This document shows, in pieces, positions 6,895 to 15,206 of a DNA stretch of 37,500 nucleotides (its first letter is position 1; every line of letters starts with the position of its first letter). Under the pieces are notes generated by a model, which had not been told where the DNA came from, made no database searches, and saw nothing but the letters and a program-made list of their open reading frames with translations. Source of the DNA: Phenylobacterium sp. (GTDB lineage Bacteria; Pseudomonadota; Alphaproteobacteria; Caulobacterales; Caulobacteraceae); NCBI GenBank assembly GCA_020402745.1, contig JADBYZ010000003.1, positions 1 through 37,500 on the forward strand. The letters are read 5' to 3'. The translations under genes were made by a program, and so were the position numbers.

Positions 6895-9800
6895 CTATCC
6901 CGCAACCTTGACCGAGGTGACGTTGTCTCCGGAGTTTCTGTCGATGCGCTTGTTGTAGGGATCGATCCCGGCGAAGGCGGGCTTGCCAGCGACGGTCACG
7001 GTCACGGTCTGCTCGCCGTCCTTGAGGGTCCGCACGGTAAAGCTTTGCACCGCTGCCCGCGTGAAGCCGGGCTTGCCCGGTTCGGCGGTGAAGACCCCGA
7101 CATCGAAGGTCTCGGTCCCGAGAGGAGAGGGGGTCTCCACGCCCTTGCCGTCGGCGTAGAGCTTGCGGGCGCTGACCTTGAGCGTGACGTCGTAGCGACC
7201 GTCCGGACGCCGCTTGGCCTCGGCCTCCTCGGTCTTCAGGTCGTAGAGGGTGATCTTCTCGAAGAGGTCGGTGATCAGGGCCTGGGCCCGGGGATCCTCG
7301 CCCGCCTCGCGCCGGAGGGCGTCCACCAGGTCGCGGGAGGTGGGGTAGGGCGCACCCTTGAAGGCGTAGCGGGCCAGGAGGCTGCGCAGGGCGGCGTTGA
7401 CCTTGGCCTCGCCGATCTGGTCGCGTAGCAGGTACATGACCAGGGAGCCCTTGTTGTAGTGGATGTAGCCCTGGTCCTCGACGCGGATCAGGGGCGTCTC
7501 CTCCACCGCCTGGCCGCCGCGGGCGGAGAGGTAGGCGTCAAGCTCATTTCGCAGAAACTTGCGGATGCCCTCGGGGCCGAAGGTCTGCTCCATCACCAGA
7601 AGGGAGGAGTACTGGGCGAGGGTTTCAGACAGGACCGTGCCGCCCTGCATGTCGGCCCCGACGATCTGGTGCGCCCACCACTGGTGGGCCATCTCGTGGG
7701 CCGTGACGTAGGTGGCGAAGTCGATCTTGTCCGGCTTGTTGGGGTCGGCGGTGAAGCCAATGGCCTCGGAGTAGGGAATTGTGTTGGCGAAGGCCTGGGC
7801 GAAGGTCGCATAGCCCGGGAACTCAATGATCCGGGCCTGCCGGAACTGGTAGGGGCTGAAGTTGGCCTGGTAGTAGTCCAGGCTGCGCTTCATGGCCGCC
7901 ATCATCCGCTCGACATTCCAGGGGTGGCCGGGGTGGTGATAGACGGCCAGGTCGACGCCCTTGTAGGTCTCGCGGCGAACGGCGTAGCGGGCGGACTGGA
8001 CCGAGAAGAAGTTCAGGACCGGCGCGTCGGTGCGGAAGCGCACCGTCCTGCGGCCGTTCGCGGTCGTATCCGAGACGAGGTAGCCCGGCGCGACCGGCGT
8101 CTGGTCCGCCACGGTGGAGACCGTGATGTCGGCATTCACCCAGTCGGCGTTCCCCACATAGTTCCGCGCCCGGGCGCTCTCGTCCTCCAGCTTGGCGGGG
8201 CGAAGCTCGGGGGGCAGGCCGTACTTGCGGCGCGTGGTCCGGTCCCGCAGCAGGTCGGAGCGGGACATGCCCAGTATGGGGGCGAACTCGTCGTTGGAGA
8301 CGAAGGTCCCGTTGTCCACCAGGCGGGTGGTGTTGCCGGAGTTCCTGAAGCCCTTCTGGGCCACAAGGGTGGCGAACTCCAGGCGCGCCGTCTGGCCGGG
8401 GGCGAGGGGCTTTTCCAGGTGTAGGATGCGGTAGTTGAACCGGGGGAAGGCCTCGGTCCGGGCCGGCGTGGAGAGGGTGAGGCGCTCGACCGTCACGTCC
8501 CGGTCAAAGCGGATGTGGATCTGCGAAAGGGGCGCCCCGGTGTCATTGACGAGGTCATAGGCGCCCTTGACCGCGAGGCGCGGCGCGTGGGGATCGAGAT
8601 TAAGGTCGAGGGTCACGTCGGTGACCGAGGGCTGGGCCAGCTTTTCGTACTTCAGGAAGCCCTTCTCATAATCCGCCAGCCAGACCTCGCCTTCCTTCTG
8701 GGTGCGGTAGGGATTCCAGACATTGGTGTTCAGAAAGATGAAGCCTCCCAGGCCGGCGAAGACCAGGAGGGCCCCCGCAGCCGCCAGGCCCGTCCGGCCC
8801 TTCAGCCGGTGGCCGAGGCGCGCCACTCGCGCCCGGACGCCGTCCCGTGCTCCACGGGCCCACATTCCTTGCGTGAGGATCAGAAGGAAGATGGCGAAGG
8901 CGCTCCAGTAGGCGCGGAACCAGGCGGCGAAGCCCGCATAGTCGCCCTGGCCGTTCATGTCGGACAGCGGGACATCCGGCCCGCCGCCATAGGTATACAG
9001 GTTGTGCTCGAAACCAGCCCCCGCGAGGCTGAGCTGGAGGATCAGATAGACCGCCATCAGGGCCCAGCCGATGAACTTGTTCGGGGCGATGGTCTGGAGG
9101 AAGACCGCCAGCACCGCCAGGAGGGTCCATTCCACCAGGGTCGGCAGAAGATACCAGCCGATGTACTGGCCCCAGTCGGGGTGGGGAAAGCCCAGGAGGG
9201 CCTGGGCGGCGGCGGCGGCGAGGGCGCTGGCCAGCAGCATGGATCCCAGCACCAGCACCAGGCCGAGCACCTTGGGGACCATGAAGGTCCAGTCCGGGGC
9301 GGACGTGGAGTCCACGATGTCGGCGATGCGCCGCTCCCGGTCCCGCCAGACGAGCTCGCCGGCGTAGTAGATGGCCACCAGGACCACCACGAGGCTGAAG
9401 GCGCCCTCAAGCTGCTCGATCATCCGAACCGTCGTCGGCAGGAACACCGAACCGTTCTGCTCCAGGCCCAGGAAGATGCCGCCGGAGGCGTTGAAGAGCC
9501 CAAGGAACATGAGGATCACGAAGGCCGGGCTTCGCAGCACCTGGCCGGCCTCGAACCGCGCCCGGTGCAGAGCCTGGATGAGGGCTGTCGTCCCGCCTGA
9601 CCGGGGCTCAGCGAGGGGGCGTGTGCCGGCGCGCGCCGGCGGCGGCGCCTCGGCCTCCACCTTGGCCTTCCGGGAGGCGCGGGCCCCGGAGCGGCGGGTC
9701 TCGAACCGGAAGGTCAGGCAGGCCGCCGCCAGGGCGACAAGGCCGACGGCCGTCCAGATGAACCGGTTGGCAAGGAGGACGCCCTCCAGGGCCGGAAGCC

Positions 9801-10491
9801 GGGAGTTGGAGTCAAAGGTCGTGTAGTAGCGGGTGGCCTCGCCCAGGGCGATGCCGCCGAAAGGGTCAAGCCAGGCCGCCAGCTCCCGCATCTCCTGGCG
9901 CGCCGTCAGGGTTCCCATGATGACCCACAGGATCAGCAGGGCCGTGGCGCCGATATAGGTCGCCATCATCGACCGGGTCGCCGTGGCGAGGGCGAAGAAC
10001 AGGGCCGAGGTCAGGAAGATCGAAGGCAGGGCCAGCACGCCGTAGGCGTAGGCATAGTACGACAGATGGTTGGGACCCAGGGTTTCCGGGTCCACCCACG
10101 GCGCGAGACTGCCCAGGAACATGCCCAGGGGCACGGCCAGGAAGACCAGGGCCGCGGCGGCGAAAGCCCCGGTGAACCGGCCGAGGAGGTAGTCCAGCCG
10201 GGTGACCCGGGTGGACCGCACCAGGGGGCCGAAACCCGTCTCTTCATCACGGACGATGACGTTGGCCACCAGGGCCGCCGTGACGAAGATGAAGAAGATC
10301 GACATGACCAGGTGGGTCATGGCGATGGCGGCGGGCGCATTCTTGTGGACGCCCCCCCCGCCGCCGCCGATCTGGATGTTGTCAACGGTCATGGACCCGA
10401 AGACCATCAGGAAGAAGAAGGCGCCCGCCACCCAGAAGACGGGGTTACGGAGCTGGTAGCGGAGTTCGAAGGCGGCGATGCGGCCGAACAT
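6895..10491 (-). CDS. ABC transporter permease fused to M1 family metallopeptidase
   Basis: A 1198-aa membrane fusion. Residues about 15-260 and 300-600 are two ABC-2-type permease halves, each with about six hydrophobic segments, separated by a charged linker (about 262-290). Residues about 630-1198 form a gluzincin-type M1 domain with the zinc motif HEMAHQWW (His932, Glu933, His936). The third-ligand candidate is Glu956 in SETLAQY, one residue later than the canonical HExxH-x18-E spacing. The GxMEN exopeptidase motif of ordinary M1 aminopeptidases is not visible; FPGYATFAQAF occupies that region. Fusions of this type are known in genomes but their substrate is unknown; the likely reading is a peptidase coupled to export or uptake across the inner membrane. 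AGGGG precedes the ATG by 7 nt. The ATPase gene ends 9 nt upstream, so they form an operon. Confidence 0.9.
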   Translation of the reverse strand: MFGRIAAFELRYQLRNPVFWVAGAFFFLMVFGSMTVDNIQIGGGGGGVHKNAPAAIAMTHLVMSIFFIFVTAALVANVIVRDEETGFGPLVRSTRVTRLDYLLGRFTGAFAAAALVFLAVPLGMFLGSLAPWVDPETLGPNHLSYYAYAYGVLALPSIFLTSALFFALATATRSMMATYIGATALLILWVIMGTLTARQEMRELAAWLDPFGGIALGEATRYYTTFDSNSRLPALEGVLLANRFIWTAVGLVALAAACLTFRFETRRSGARASRKAKVEAEAPPPARAGTRPLAEPRSGGTTALIQALHRARFEAGQVLRSPAFVILMFLGLFNASGGIFLGLEQNGSVFLPTTVRMIEQLEGAFSLVVVLVAIYYAGELVWRDRERRIADIVDSTSAPDWTFMVPKVLGLVLVLGSMLLASALAAAAAQALLGFPHPDWGQYIGWYLLPTLVEWTLLAVLAVFLQTIAPNKFIGWALMAVYLILQLSLAGAGFEHNLYTYGGGPDVPLSDMNGQGDYAGFAAWFRAYWSAFAIFLLILTQGMWARGARDGVRARVARLGHRLKGRTGLAAAGALLVFAGLGGFIFLNTNVWNPYRTQKEGEVWLADYEKGFLKYEKLAQPSVTDVTLDLNLDPHAPRLAVKGAYDLVNDTGAPLSQIHIRFDRDVTVERLTLSTPARTEAFPRFNYRILHLEKPLAPGQTARLEFATLVAQKGFRNSGNTTRLVDNGTFVSNDEFAPILGMSRSDLLRDRTTRRKYGLPPELRPAKLEDESARARNYVGNADWVNADITVSTVADQTPVAPGYLVSDTTANGRRTVRFRTDAPVLNFFSVQSARYAVRRETYKGVDLAVYHHPGHPWNVERMMAAMKRSLDYYQANFSPYQFRQARIIEFPGYATFAQAFANTIPYSEAIGFTADPNKPDKIDFATYVTAHEMAHQWWAHQIVGADMQGGTVLSETLAQYSSLLVMEQTFGPEGIRKFLRNELDAYLSARGGQAVEETPLIRVEDQGYIHYNKGSLVMYLLRDQIGEAKVNAALRSLLARYAFKGAPYPTSRDLVDALRREAGEDPRAQALITDLFEKITLYDLKTEEAEAKRRPDGRYDVTLKVSARKLYADGKGVETPSPLGTETFDVGVFTAEPGKPGFTRAAVQSFTVRTLKDGEQTVTVTVAGKPAFAGIDPYNKRIDRNSGDNVTSVKVAG

Positions 10492-10500
10492 GACGCGCCC

Positions 10501-11379
10501 CTAGGCCGCTTGCCGCGAGGCGTGGAGGGCGGCGAAGTAGACGTCCTCAAGCCCGCCTTGGATGGTCTCGAAGCCCGGGCCGGGGGAGGCGTCGGACAGG
10601 AGGTGGGCCACGGTCTTGCCGGCCGACAGCCGGGTGGAGATCACCGGTGCGATTTCAGCGAGGCCAGGCAGGTCGGCCTTGTCGACCACCTTGCGCCAGA
10701 CCCGGCCCTCCAGTTCCGTGACCAGGCTCGCGGGGGAACCTTCGCGGAGCAGGCGGCCGCCCGCCAGCACCGCCATGCGAGGGCAGAGGTCGGCGACATC
10801 CTCGACGATATGGGTCGACAGGATCACCACCACCCTCTCGCCGATTTCCGCCAGGAGGTTGAGGAAGCGGTTTCGCTCCTCCGGATCGAGACCCGCAGTG
10901 GGTTCGTCCACGATGATGAGGCGGGGCTGGCCGATAAGGGCCTGGGCGATGCCGAAACGCTGACGCATGCCGCCGGAGAAGCCGGCGACGGCCTTCTTGC
11001 GGACGGCCCAGAGATTGACCTGGTTCAGCAGGGCCTCGACGGTCTCCCGCCGCTCGGCGCGGTCCGTCAGTCCCTTCAGGACGGCGAGGTGGTCCAGCAG
11101 GTCCAGGGCCGAAACCCTCGGGTAGACCCCGAAGTCCTGGGGCAGGTAGCCGAGGGTCTGGCGCAGGCGGGAGGGCTCGGCCAGGACATCGATGCCGTCG
11201 AAGTCGATGGCGCCGGAGGTGGGAGTCTGGAGGGCGGCGATGCAACGCATCAGGGTCGACTTGCCGGCGCCGTTGGGACCCAGGAGGCCGAACATGCCTG
11301 CGGGGATCTCGAGACTCACATCGTCAAGGGCGCGGGTCCCGCCCGGATAGACATGGCCAAGGTTGCGGATCGACAGCAT
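10501..11379 (-). CDS. ABC transporter ATP-binding protein
   Basis: A 292-aa cytoplasmic nucleotide-binding subunit. Walker A GPNGAGKST is at 34-42, the Q-loop at Gln81, the ABC signature FSGGMRQR at about 134-141, and Walker B LIIVDEP at 154-160 with the D-loop AGLDPEE. The C-terminal tail (about 215-292) is an extension common in ABC-2 (drug/polysaccharide/bacitracin-type) ATPases. Its stop is 9 nt before the start of the permease-M1 fusion, so it almost certainly energises that protein. It is 84 nt downstream of the methionine aminopeptidase gene on the same strand; the gap contains a small GCGGGC/GCCCGC hairpin but no T-tract. Confidence 0.95.
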   Translation of the reverse strand: MLSIRNLGHVYPGGTRALDDVSLEIPAGMFGLLGPNGAGKSTLMRCIAALQTPTSGAIDFDGIDVLAEPSRLRQTLGYLPQDFGVYPRVSALDLLDHLAVLKGLTDRAERRETVEALLNQVNLWAVRKKAVAGFSGGMRQRFGIAQALIGQPRLIIVDEPTAGLDPEERNRFLNLLAEIGERVVVILSTHIVEDVADLCPRMAVLAGGRLLREGSPASLVTELEGRVWRKVVDKADLPGLAEIAPVISTRLSAGKTVAHLLSDASPGPGFETIQGGLEDVYFAALHASRQAA

Positions 11380-11463
11380 GGGGCGGCTCCTCAGTCTGAC
11401 GTGAGAAGTCGCCTGAGCGCGGGCTTGCCCGCAAGTTAAAGAAAAGTCAGCCGATCTCGGGGA

Positions 11464-12288
11464 TCAGCCAGCCTCAATGGCCGGCTGGAACTGGCCCGTG
11501 GGCGAGGCGGTGAAGATCTCACAGCCGGTCTCGGTCACCCCGATGGAATGCTCACACTGGGCCGAGAGGGACTTGTCCCGGGTCACCGCCGTCCAGCCGT
11601 CGGCCAGGATCTTCACCTGCCACTTCCCGAGATTCACCATGGGCTCGATGGTGAAGAACATGCCGGGCTTCAGGACCTCGCCGGTCCCCCTGTGACCAAA
11701 GTGCAGGATATTGGGCGCGTCGTGGAAGACGCGGCCCAGGCCATGCCCGACGAAGTCCCGGACCACCGAGCAGCGCTGGGATTCCACCCAGGTCTGGATG
11801 GCCGCGCCGATGTCGCCGGTGGTGGCCCCGGGACGGACCACGTCGATGCCCCTCTGGAGGGCCTCGTAGGTGACTTCCACCAGCCGGCGCGCCCGGGCTG
11901 GGACCTTGCCGACGCCGTACATGCGCGAGGTGTCGCCGTGCCAGCCGTCGACGATCACGGTGACGTCGATGTTGGCGATATCGCCCTCCCTCAGGGTGCG
12001 CTCGGAGGGGATGCCGTGGCACACCACATGATTGACCGAGATACAGAGGGTGTGGCGGTAGCCGCGATAGCCCAGGCAGGCGGGCAGGCCGCCGTGGTCG
12101 AGGATGAACTCCCGGGCCAGGCGGTCCAGGTCTTCGGTGACGACGCCCGGCTTCACGTGCGGCGTCAGCATGTCGAGACACTCGGCGGCCAGGCGTCCCG
12201 CCCGGCGCATGCCTTCGAAACCCTCGGGGCCATGGAGCCGGATTTCTCCGGTCTTGTGCTCAAGCTGGGCGATGTCGCTCTGGTTCAT
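11464..12288 (-). CDS. map: Methionine aminopeptidase, type I
   Basis: A 274-aa cytosolic enzyme that removes the initiator methionine from nascent proteins with a small second residue. The pita-bread metal ligands are all present: Asp108 and Asp119 in IDVTVIVDGWHGDTS, His182 in GHGLG, Glu215 in FTIEPMV and Glu246 in CEHSIGV, plus the active-site His91 in CHGIPS. Length is slightly above the 260-265 aa norm because of the N-terminal segment (MNQSDIAQLEHKTGEIRLHG) and C-terminal tail. There is no type Ib zinc-finger extension. The Shine-Dalgarno match upstream is weak. A small secreted-protein gene lies 23 nt upstream on the same strand. Confidence 0.97.
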   Translation of the reverse strand: MNQSDIAQLEHKTGEIRLHGPEGFEGMRRAGRLAAECLDMLTPHVKPGVVTEDLDRLAREFILDHGGLPACLGYRGYRHTLCISVNHVVCHGIPSERTLREGDIANIDVTVIVDGWHGDTSRMYGVGKVPARARRLVEVTYEALQRGIDVVRPGATTGDIGAAIQTWVESQRCSVVRDFVGHGLGRVFHDAPNILHFGHRGTGEVLKPGMFFTIEPMVNLGKWQVKILADGWTAVTRDKSLSAQCEHSIGVTETGCEIFTASPTGQFQPAIEAG

Positions 12289-12311
12289 GGGCGGAACCTA
12301 GCACATCTGCC

Positions 12312-12575
12312 TCAGGGGCGCGAAGCCCGGCCGGGCGTGTCGATCAGGATCCACCGGCCGCCGTCGCGGGCCAGGAGGACCGACCAGGCCTCCCAGCGCC
12401 CCTTGGCCGTCTTCTGTCGCCAGTCGCAGCGGTGCTCGGTGGGATCGCCCAGGACCTCGCACCGGATGTCCCGGACCCGGGCCGCGTCGACCCGGGCGGC
12501 CGCCAGCAGGGACTGGAGCTCAGCGATGGTGGGCGAGGCGGAGACGGCGGTGGCCAGGACAAGGGCGGCGATCAT
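12312..12575 (-). CDS. Small putative secreted protein, 87 aa
   Basis: Family not recognised. The first 14 or so residues (MIAALVLATAVSAS) form a short hydrophobic leader that could be a signal peptide with cleavage after VSA or nearby. The mature part has two cysteines in DIRCEVLG and EHRCDWRQ that could form a disulfide, and ends in a beta-rich segment (WEAWSVLLARDGGRWILID). This pattern suits a small periplasmic protein. There is no clear ribosome binding site, which lowers confidence. It lies 23 nt upstream of map on the same strand and is divergent from the nitrilase gene. No function can be assigned. Confidence 0.6.
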   Translation of the reverse strand: MIAALVLATAVSASPTIAELQSLLAAARVDAARVRDIRCEVLGDPTEHRCDWRQKTAKGRWEAWSVLLARDGGRWILIDTPGRASRP

Positions 12576-12707
12576 GGGGGAAGGCTGGCACCTGGCCTGA
12601 AGAAGTCAACCGCGCCAGCGCAGGGGGCTGGCCGCAGGCGGTGGCGAGGCGATGACACCGTGCGCGCCTCCTTCCCTCCGTGTTACTCGGTGACGTCAGG
12701 AGGACGC

Positions 12708-13538
12708 ATGATCAGGGCGGCGACAATCCAGTTTCAGGTCACCATGGACCTTCGCGCCAACACCGATGCGGTGCTCGCCGCCATCAGGGCGCTCGCCCCG
12801 GACACCCTGGCGGTGGCCCCTGAAGGCGCCCTTTCGGGATACGCCCCGACACCGGATTTTGTGGAGTCGGTGAGCCCTGAGGCCGTCACTGCAGCCCAAT
12901 CGGAAGTGCGCGCAGCCGTGCGCGAAGCGGGGGTGCATCTGGTGATCGGGGCCTGCCTCTTCGCTGATGGCGAGTGGAGGAATGCGAGCCTGTACTTCGG
13001 ACCGCAGGGTGAGACCCACCGCTATGACAAGATCAATCTCGCCGTCAGCGAACGCGGAGTGTTCACACCCGGCGACCGGCTTCCGGTCTTTGACATTACG
13101 GTCGCAGGCGCGCCGGTGAGACTTGGAATTCAGATGTGCCGCGAGATCCGCTACCCGGAGCAATGGCGGATTCTCGCCTCCGAGGGCGCCCAGGTGTTCG
13201 CCTATGTGAACAACGCCATTGGAGCTGCGAGGGGTCCACACCTCTGGAGAAGTCACCTCATCAGCCGCGCGGCTGAGACGCAGAGGTTTATCATCGGCGC
13301 CAACAACGCCGCCGTCGATCAGACCTGCCCCTCGATGATTATCTCACCGGAGGGCGAACCCCTGACGGAACTGGACCTCGGAGTCGCCCAAGTCGGACAG
13401 GCCTCTCTCGATCTGGCCATGGTCTCGGATTGGGTGCTCGATCAGGCCCGGGTCGATGTCGTCGCCGTGACGGCCCGCGAGCCCTCAGGGCCTAACGGCG
13501 CCAGGGAAGGGCGCGTCGGATCTCGACGCTCCCGCTGA
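12708..13538 (+). CDS. Carbon-nitrogen hydrolase (nitrilase superfamily) protein
   Basis: A 276-aa member of the nitrilase/amidase superfamily, which hydrolyses C-N bonds of nitriles, amides or carbamoyl compounds. The Glu-Lys-Cys catalytic triad is visible: Glu39 in APEGALSGY, Lys108 in YDKINL and Cys144 in [13 protein letters not shown]. The length is typical of stand-alone members such as N-carbamoylputrescine amidase or omega-amidase, but the specific substrate is not determinable. I take the ATG at 12708, preceded by TCAGGAGG, rather than a much longer upstream in-frame start. The 3' end overlaps the convergent sfsA 3' end by 47 bp. Confidence 0.9.
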   Translation: MIRAATIQFQVTMDLRANTDAVLAAIRALAPDTLAVAPEGALSGYAPTPDFVESVSPEAVTAAQSEVRAAVREAGVHLVIGACLFADGEWRNASLYFGPQGETHRYDKINLAVSERGVFTPGDRLPVFDITVAGAPVRLGIQMCREIRYPEQWRILASEGAQVFAYVNNAIGAARGPHLWRSHLISRAAETQRFIIGANNAAVDQTCPSMIISPEGEPLTELDLGVAQVGQASLDLAMVSDWVLDQARVDVVAVTAREPSGPNGAREGRVGSRRSR

Positions 13539-14193
13539 GGACCTGGCAAGCATAGATCAGCACCTCCACGCCAGCTTCGGAAGCCCGATCGAGCCCCCGG
13601 GCGAAGGCCGGGTCGAGATCGGCGCAGGCGCTGAAGGCCTCGCAGTCGGTGCGCTGGATCACGAACAGGGCCACGGCCCGGTCGCCGGCCGCGACCTGGT
13701 CGGCCAGCTCCTCCAGGTGACGGGCGGAACGGGCGGCGACACAGTCCGGAAACTCGGCGAGGCCCGGCGTGCGCATCAGGTGGACGTTCTTGACCTCCAG
13801 CCAGCACCGGCCGCGCGTCGGATCCTCAAGCAGGAAGTCGATCCGGCTGGCCTTGCCGTACTTCACCTCGCGGCGGACCGAGGCGTAGCCGGCGAGTTCG
13901 GGGATTGTCCCCGCCTCCAGGGCTTCGGCCACAAGGCGGTTGGGCAACATCGTGTTGATGCCGACGAGGCCGCCGTCAGCCTCCACGAGCTCCAGCGTGT
14001 GGGACAGCTTGCGCTTGGGATTGTCCGAGACCGACACCCAGGCGGGCAGGCCGGGGGCGTTCAGGCCCAGCATGGCGCCGGGGTTGGGGCAGTGGGCGGT
14101 GATCTCCGCCCCGTCGGCCAGCACGACGTCGGCGAAGAAGCGCTTGTAGCGCCGCAGGAAGGTGGCAGGGATCAGAGGGGCGGGGAACTGCAC
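13492..14193 (-). CDS. sfsA: Sugar fermentation stimulation protein SfsA family
   Basis: A 233-aa SfsA-family protein. The family is linked to maltose metabolism in E. coli and described as a DNA-binding/nuclease-like fold; its exact role is uncertain. Visible features include the N-terminal [21 protein letters not shown], the central [29 protein letters not shown] (a D-x-E-x-K nuclease-like core) and [16 protein letters not shown]. The start is a GTG (14191-14193). Two codons upstream, in the same frame, is the TAG stop of the AT-rich orphan, so the two reading frames are separated only by TAG AGC. The Shine-Dalgarno is weak, which suggests translational or transcriptional dependence on the upstream gene. 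It overlaps the nitrilase gene by 47 bp at the 3' end. Confidence 0.93.
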   Translation of the reverse strand: MQFPAPLIPATFLRRYKRFFADVVLADGAEITAHCPNPGAMLGLNAPGLPAWVSVSDNPKRKLSHTLELVEADGGLVGINTMLPNRLVAEALEAGTIPELAGYASVRREVKYGKASRIDFLLEDPTRGRCWLEVKNVHLMRTPGLAEFPDCVAARSARHLEELADQVAAGDRAVALFVIQRTDCEAFSACADLDPAFARGLDRASEAGVEVLIYACQVLSGSVEIRRALPWRR

Positions 14194-14196
14194 GCT

Positions 14197-15111
14197 CTAG
14201 ATAGCTGAATTGGGCGTTACAGCGCTGGGAGTAGTGCGCTTTGTCAACTTCCGCTCGTTGATCCCACTAGTCGCGTCCTGAAATCGCTTTGTCTGCTTTA
14301 GATTTTCCACAAGGTCGGCGTGATCGGCTCTGACTTGAGAGAATCGTTTCGTGAAATCATCACTGAAAGAAATACCACCATGCTTCTGATTTACAGCCCA
14401 TATCAGATCCATAATAATAATGGCTGATTTTGAAATAATCAATAGGTCAGCTATGTTATCATATTGATCTTCCCTATCGAAGAAAGATGTGTTGATGATA
14501 TCGTTATCGAAGTCTGTATCAACTAGGCGCGCGCTCTGAATGATATTGGAATGTGCTGAGTTTCGATTTATTTCATTTTTTATGTTCTTGATTTGATCAG
14601 AATGTTCTTGAAATTCGGATTCAATCCATTTTATACTTCTCGACGATACCGCCCTTGAATCCAACATAAATCCTGTAGTCTCATCAGAATAACTTTCTAG
14701 CGGATTTGCGAGTGCGAATGCTGCATTCGACGCAGATTCAAGTGCTTGTCTGAGATTCATCATTGCCTGAACGTGATGAAATCTAACACTTGATAGCAAA
14801 GAAAGTGTCTGATGATTTTGAATAAGCGCAATAAAACCTGCAAAAACGTACCGATTTTTCGAAGCAAATTTAATGAAATTCGTCAAAAGGATCGTGGTCT
14901 CACGGGCGACTAGGTACGGGGCGCCTAGCCGCTTCTGAGCATTCCGGTAATGCTTCCGCTCTTCGGCAGCGAGGGAGTCAAGCGTGGTGGTTTTTGGGCG
15001 CTTCATTAGCGACAAATGGTGTTGCAGGTAGGCTTCGCTAGCGCAGATATATGACGTCAGCGGCTCTCGGTCGAAGATAAATCGGGAATCAAAGTTACTC
15101 CAGCATGTCAC
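14197..15111 (-). CDS. AT-rich orphan protein, 304 aa, foreign composition
   Basis: No family recognised with confidence. The stretch about 14200-14900 is strikingly AT-rich for this genome (17 of 60 bases G or C in 14401-14460) and uses ATA, AAA, TTT and AAT codons rare in all neighbours, so it was acquired horizontally. The protein looks all-helical and soluble, with a central RQALESASNAAFAL segment, NRNSAHSNIIQS, and a hydrophobic helix near residue 233 (LLIISKSAIIIMDLIW). An R-x3-E plus Asn/His layout is loosely like DUF5677/AbiV-type helical proteins, but this is only a resemblance. The start is uncertain: ATG 15111 (GGAG upstream) or internal Met36 (MKRPKTTT). The first ~60 codons are closer to host GC. 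The stop lies one codon before the sfsA GTG, in the same frame. Confidence 0.75.
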   Translation of the reverse strand: MTCWSNFDSRFIFDREPLTSYICASEAYLQHHLSLMKRPKTTTLDSLAAEERKHYRNAQKRLGAPYLVARETTILLTNFIKFASKNRYVFAGFIALIQNHQTLSLLSSVRFHHVQAMMNLRQALESASNAAFALANPLESYSDETTGFMLDSRAVSSRSIKWIESEFQEHSDQIKNIKNEINRNSAHSNIIQSARLVDTDFDNDIINTSFFDREDQYDNIADLLIISKSAIIIMDLIWAVNQKHGGISFSDDFTKRFSQVRADHADLVENLKQTKRFQDATSGINERKLTKRTTPSAVTPNSAI

Positions 15112-15206
15112 CGATCTCCGAAAGCCAGTCGAGAGAAGTCCATGCCCCGGGTATAGGCAAGCGGGGCTCCAGCCGATAGAGGTTCGCGGGAAACGGAGAC
15201 GCGGAC

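Noticed and set aside
8515-9600. 361-codon plus-strand open frame opposite the permease
   Set aside because: It lies antisense to well-supported membrane and linker coding sequence, is extremely rich in Gly, Asp, Glu and Gln, and has no domain. It is a typical GC-rich antisense shadow.
10066-11439. 457-codon plus-strand frame opposite the ABC ATPase and the permease start
   Set aside because: It is antisense to Walker A, signature and Walker B motifs in the true frame, with no coherent protein features of its own.
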